Translations under genes and position numbers: made by a program
The notes under the pieces: generated by a model
Seen by the model: the letters and a program-made list of their open reading frames with translations, nothing else
Told to the model about the DNA's origin: nothing
Database searches by the model: none
Shown: positions 37,396-40,681 of the stretch, in pieces
Numbering within the stretch: position 1 is the first letter of the stretch
Layout of the letters: each line of letters starts with the position of its first letter
From: a virus
IMG/VR virus record: IMGVR_UViG_3300008106_000007
Location: 1 to 40,681 of that record
Strand: one strand, 5' to 3'
DNA: 40,681 bases

Positions 37396-37636
37396 TGTAA
37401 CTACTATGTTATACATAGGTTACAGTAAAAATTCAATAAAATAAAGGGTTAACGGTGTTTTTAAGTGTAACGTGTAACCTGTGTTACAGTAGGCAAAATA
37501 AAAATAAAAATAATAAAAAATAATTTTTGTGTAACATAAGTGTAACCGTTACAGTAAAAACGGTGTTAAGTACTGTAAACATTGAAAAATAGGTGTAACG
37601 TATAGGTGTAACGTAGGTTACAGTAACGTTACAGTA
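37385..37636 (+). repeat. GTGTAAC/GTTACAG iteron cluster, candidate replication origin
   Basis: GTGTAAC occurs at 37385, 37395, 37465, 37472, 37529, 37540, 37593 and 37606. The inverse words GTTACAG or GTTACAC-like occur near 37419, 37481, 37548, 37618 and 37628. In between is a very A/T-rich stretch (37495-37528). The first two copies encode the end of the primase-helicase. Repeats plus an AT-rich unwinding-type stretch next to a helicase with a C-terminal HTH are typical of a phage origin. Confidence 0.65.
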
Positions 37637-37649
37637 AAAAAAATAAAAT

Positions 37650-37790
37650 ATGCAATACAATTTACTACAAAAAAGTTATGATTTGCAATGTGAATTATTT
37701 ATAAACGGATTTATAAAATGGATTGATTTTGTAAAATTAGAAAATGAATATTTTAAACGAAAAGAAACTTTTACAATATGCTTAAATTAA
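37650..37790 (+). CDS. Small protein after the iterons
   Basis: 46 aa (starts MQYNLLQKSYDLQCELFING), helical with aromatic residues. A-rich start region (AAAAAAAATAAAATATG, within the origin end). It is followed after 6 bp by the nuclease gene. No family recognised. Confidence 0.45.
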   Translation: MQYNLLQKSYDLQCELFINGFIKWIDFVKLENEYFKRKETFTICLN

Positions 37791-37796
37791 ATAATT

Positions 37797-38270
37797 ATGA
37801 ATAAAGAAAACAAAAAACTACTTGAAGAATTATATTTAAAACATACTAAAATTAATTATCCTAATTTTCCAGCCTTTGCAATACCTCCAGAAAAATTTAG
37901 TGATACAACAGCAAATGAACTAACAAAGACTATTTGTAAATTTATTAGCTATATTGGTGGACAGGCTGAAAGAATTAGCAATCAAGGTCAGTATAGAGAT
38001 AATACTAAAGTTGTTACTGATGTGTTAGGTAGAAAAAGAACTATAGGTTCAGGTACTTGGACAAAAGGACAAGGAACAAACGGAACAGCAGATATAAGCG
38101 CAATATATCGTGGTAAATCTTATAAAATAGAAGTAAAGATTGGAAAAGACAGAATGAGCCAAGCGCAATTAAAATACAAACAAGAAGTCGAACGTGCTGG
38201 AGCTATTTATATTATAGCTCGTAATTTTGACGATTTTATTAACGAATTTAGAGAATACGCAAAAAAATGA
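37797..38270 (+). CDS. VRR-NUC-type nuclease
   Basis: 157 aa. The C-terminal half is a PD-(D/E)XK VRR-NUC fold: GTADISAIYRGKSYKIEVKI gives Asp99, Glu112, Lys114, then DRMSQAQLKYKQEVERAG gives Gln122/Gln124 and the helix of the family. Such nucleases act on branched DNA, for example resolving junctions before packaging. Overlaps the next gene as ATGA. The N-terminal 60 residues are family-variable. Confidence 0.8.
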   Translation: MNKENKKLLEELYLKHTKINYPNFPAFAIPPEKFSDTTANELTKTICKFISYIGGQAERISNQGQYRDNTKVVTDVLGRKRTIGSGTWTKGQGTNGTADISAIYRGKSYKIEVKIGKDRMSQAQLKYKQEVERAGAIYIIARNFDDFINEFREYAKK

Positions 38271-38527
38271 AACTATTCTACATTATTAAAGAAAACAGAA
38301 TATACACAGACCTACGAAATCAAACCGCACCAAGTGGAAGACCTTTCAGGCTTATATCGGTTGTAAAAGAAACTCGTAAGCCTTCAAAGTTTATTAATAA
38401 ATCTGAAAAATGGAACTGGTTTTTAGAATATAGGTATACAGATAAATTAAACTTACAAGAAGGATTCGATATTGAAATTGATTATAATGATAATTTTGTT
38501 ACCTTTGTAAAAATACAAACAGATTAA
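38267..38527 (+). CDS. Small protein coupled to the VRR nuclease
   Basis: 86 aa, beta-rich and basic (IKENRIYTDLRNQTAPSGRP at the start). Coupled to the nuclease gene by a 4-bp overlap, so it may work with it. No family recognised. Confidence 0.5.
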   Translation: MKLFYIIKENRIYTDLRNQTAPSGRPFRLISVVKETRKPSKFINKSEKWNWFLEYRYTDKLNLQEGFDIEIDYNDNFVTFVKIQTD

Positions 38528-38598
38528 AAAAAATTAGATTATTTGTATTATGGTATTAAATAAAAATGTAAATTTTTTTAACTTAAATTATATAGATT

Positions 38599-38685
38599 AT
38601 GGAATGTACTTGTAAAATACTTATTACTGATAAAAAAGGAATTCAAAATATCAATAAAGATTATGGCAAGACCGAGCGAATATAA
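38599..38685 (+). CDS. Very small ORF before the terminase genes
   Basis: 28 aa (starts MECTCKILITDKKGIQNINK) with a CTC pair of cysteines. It overlaps the small-terminase start by 23 bp. It may be real or only a leader that couples translation; the evidence is its A-rich context and position. Confidence 0.3.
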   Translation: MECTCKILITDKKGIQNINKDYGKTERI

Positions 38686-39076
38686 CTATGAATTATGCGA
38701 AGAAATTTGCAACGAACTTGCAGAAGGGCAAAACATAAAACGCATACTTGATTCAAAATATGAATATCCTGATTGGACTACTTTTAGGCGTTGGAAGAAT
38801 CAAAATGAAGAATTACGCACCCTGTATATAAATTCACAGCAAGACAAAGCTATTGCATTAGAAAACGAATTAGATGATTTAAGGGATATGCTAACTTCAA
38901 AAGAAATTGACGCATCTACTTACAATGTATTAGCTCAAACTATTAAATGGAAAATGGCTAAATTTTATCCTAAAGTTTTTGGAGATAAAACAGATATTAC
39001 AAGCGGTGGGGAGAAAATTAATACGATTTCAAAAACTTTAGAAGTTACAATAGTTAAACCATTAGAAGAAGATTAA
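38663..39076 (+). CDS. Terminase small subunit
   Basis: 137 aa. The N-terminal HTH-like part (YNYELCEEICNELAEGQNIK, then TTFRRWKNQNEEL) recognises DNA; the middle LRTLYINSQQDKAIALENELDDL is the coiled oligomerisation region usual for this family in Bacteroidetes phages. The C-terminal tail is basic/polar and may contact the large subunit. It directly precedes TerL and shares a base with its start. Confidence 0.8.
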   Translation: MARPSEYNYELCEEICNELAEGQNIKRILDSKYEYPDWTTFRRWKNQNEELRTLYINSQQDKAIALENELDDLRDMLTSKEIDASTYNVLAQTIKWKMAKFYPKVFGDKTDITSGGEKINTISKTLEVTIVKPLEED

Positions 39077-40623
39077 TGAATTTTAAAGCTACTATTGTTT
39101 ATCAAAAAAATTACGATGCTATTAATAAAAAATGCTACATCGTTAAAAGAATTAAAGATAATATCTTTGACTTTTTTGTTATTGATAACAATGGGACTTA
39201 TAAAAAACATTCTCAATACGAAGTTGATTTAATAAAATATCAATTAGACGAGTTTTCTGAATATTCTTTTTTATCAATTATAAAAGATAAAGAATTTCCA
39301 ACTGAATTAATTTATAATCGTTATAGATATATTTGTAACAAAGGGAGTTCAAGAAGTAGTAAAACTATTTCTTTGATTGATTTATACGATACTTATGGTA
39401 GAGCGCATTTAAACAAACGAATGACTGTTTGGCGTGACACTAAAACAGATTGTAAGAAAACAGTTCTTAACGATGCTTTGAAGCGTTTAAAAACTACTAA
39501 TCGTTATAAAGTTGATAGTGACTTTAATAAAACTGAAAGCATAATTACTTACAATACAGAAAGTACTTTTGAAATACATGGAACAGATGACGAAGAGGCA
39601 GTACACGGATTAGAACAAGATTTAGCCTGGTTTAATGAGCCATATAAAATATCTAAAGACACGTTTGATCAAATCGACATGAGAACAAAAGACTTTGTTT
39701 TTATTGATTTAAACCCTAAAAAAGACCATTGGACTGACGACATAGAAAAAGACCCAAGAACTATATTAATACATTCTACTTTTAAGGATAATCCATTTTG
39801 TCCTTTAGAACAAAGAACAAAGATTTTAGGTTATCAACCAGTTAGACGAAGCTATGTAGTTGAAAACAATTTAATTCAAGAAGTTGATTGTTTTCAATAT
39901 GATTTTGAGGCGAATAATCTAAAATTTGAAAGCAAACACCTAAGAGAATTATTGCGTTGTGTGCTTAATGAAGAAAAAAGAAGCGCAGATGTTGTTAAGT
40001 GGGATATTTATGGATTAGGAGTTAAAGCAGAAGTTCCTGAAAGAATATTTAATTGGGATGAAATAGATTACTTTGATTATTTAAGATTACAAACAAATAC
40101 AATTCTTTATGGTGTTGACTGGGGTAAAGTTGATAAATTTGGAATAGTTGAAGCTAAATATTATGATGGAAACCTATACTTACATGAATTAAACTATGAT
40201 AGTGAGGATCAGTGGAAAAAGAAAATAACACCACAAGAACGAAATTTAATTAAAGACAGGAGTGAGGGTTTTGTCACTTGGATTTTCCAAAAATTAAACA
40301 TTCCATATGATAAAGACATTATTTGCGATAATAATAGACCTTTAAAAATATTAGCATTACGTGATAACGGATGGGATAACGCAATAGGTATAGTTAAGAA
40401 GAGTGGAAGTATTATTGATGGGATTGATTTACTTGATAATTTAAACGTTTATTATACTTCAACATCATTAAATATTAAATATGAGCAAGAGAATTATAGG
40501 CGTTCAAAAGATAGATATGGAGTTATTCAGGACGAACCAGTTGACGCAGATAATCACTTAATTGACCCAGCGAGATATATTGCTTTATATTTACAACAAG
40601 AAGGAATTATTAATGTAGTTTAG
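39076..40623 (+). CDS. Terminase large subunit
   Basis: 515 aa, the ATP-driven packaging motor and headful or site nuclease. Walker A-like loop is GSSRSSKT (90-97); Walker B-type DLAWFNEP (182-189) ends in the catalytic Glu. The C-terminal RNase H-like nuclease has YGVDWGKVD with Asp348, IICDNNRP (about 415-420) and DADNHLIDPARYI near 485-500. The portal gene follows on the circle after about 195 bp of junction sequence. The first 70 residues are an extra N-terminal domain with many Lys and Tyr. Confidence 0.9.
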   Translation: MNFKATIVYQKNYDAINKKCYIVKRIKDNIFDFFVIDNNGTYKKHSQYEVDLIKYQLDEFSEYSFLSIIKDKEFPTELIYNRYRYICNKGSSRSSKTISLIDLYDTYGRAHLNKRMTVWRDTKTDCKKTVLNDALKRLKTTNRYKVDSDFNKTESIITYNTESTFEIHGTDDEEAVHGLEQDLAWFNEPYKISKDTFDQIDMRTKDFVFIDLNPKKDHWTDDIEKDPRTILIHSTFKDNPFCPLEQRTKILGYQPVRRSYVVENNLIQEVDCFQYDFEANNLKFESKHLRELLRCVLNEEKRSADVVKWDIYGLGVKAEVPERIFNWDEIDYFDYLRLQTNTILYGVDWGKVDKFGIVEAKYYDGNLYLHELNYDSEDQWKKKITPQERNLIKDRSEGFVTWIFQKLNIPYDKDIICDNNRPLKILALRDNGWDNAIGIVKKSGSIIDGIDLLDNLNVYYTSTSLNIKYEQENYRRSKDRYGVIQDEPVDADNHLIDPARYIALYLQQEGIINVV

Positions 40624-40681
40624 ATACGCACACAGATTTATTGAAAATAATTAACTATATTTATTATATACAAATAATTAT
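40624..40681. other. Noncoding right end, joins to the left end on a circular map
   Basis: 58 bp after TerL without an ORF, AT-rich. The last ten bases AAATAATTAT equal the first ten bases of the window. If circular, the junction reads AAATAATTAT-AA-ATAATTATTT, a 10-bp inverted repeat. No cos or pac site can be named. Confidence 0.4.

Noticed and set aside
137-40623. Integron integrase, tyrosine or serine recombinase, or phage attachment site
   Set aside because: No protein shows the R-H-R-Y set or a serine recombinase motif; no tRNA-like att sequence was recognised.
1-40681. tRNA genes
   Set aside because: No cloverleaf with a GTTC-type T-arm was seen; not computed, so a covariance search would be needed to exclude them fully.

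Overview
The window looks like one complete, circularly permuted genome of a tailed (siphovirus-like) phage of a Bacteroidetes host, probably a flavobacterium. It is very AT-rich. Genes lack Shine-Dalgarno sequences and have A-rich start regions instead. The clearest promoters fit the Bacteroidetes pattern TTG-N19-TAnnTTTG. Several proteins belong to families common in Bacteroidetes phages (DUF3127-type, DUF3987 helicase, lipoprotein u-spanin). The large terminase gene ends at 40623 and the portal gene starts at 137, so packaging and head genes join across the window ends.

Layout: (1) 0.1-6.0 kb, head and connector genes: portal, protease, capsid, neck, tail tube. (2) 6.1-17.3 kb, tail genes: chaperone-like pair, tape measure, distal tail, fibre or receptor-binding genes. 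(3) 17.3-19.1 kb, small membrane proteins, a holin candidate and a CHAP endolysin, closed by convergent terminators. (4) 19.2-20.3 kb, leftward, with a unimolecular spanin. (5) 20.3-28.5 kb, a leftward array of about 17 small cassettes. (6) 28.5-30.1 kb, the start of the leftward early operon. (7) About 30.0 kb, a divergent control region: two consensus promoters whose -33 boxes lie in the two arms of a perfect 20-bp inverted repeat. (8) 30.3-33.3 kb, a second cassette array, rightward. (9) 33.3-38.5 kb, replication and recombination genes (YqaJ exonuclease, DUF3127 protein, primase-helicase), a repeat-rich candidate origin and a VRR nuclease. (10) 38.7-40.6 kb, small and large terminase.

The outstanding feature is the pair of arrays. 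Almost every small gene there is separated from the next by an imperfect inverted repeat of 35-140 bp with AAC/GTT cores, built like an integron attC site. The 5' end of a cassette is usually complementary to its own 3' end, as expected if it once existed as a circle. No integron integrase or other tyrosine recombinase is present. Each array lies downstream of one of the two early promoters.

A second layer is less usual. The central loops of these sites carry an A/T-rich translation start region and a start codon. In ten cassettes the reading frame begins in the loop, runs through the distal arm of the site and continues into the cassette gene, giving a 15-17-residue site-encoded leader. Some cassettes, such as the cytosine methyltransferase and a zinc ribbon, have no usable start codon of their own. 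Three transcription units (portal, 6.1 kb, primase-helicase) also have a promoter followed by a terminator-like hairpin before the first gene, which suggests antitermination or attenuation.
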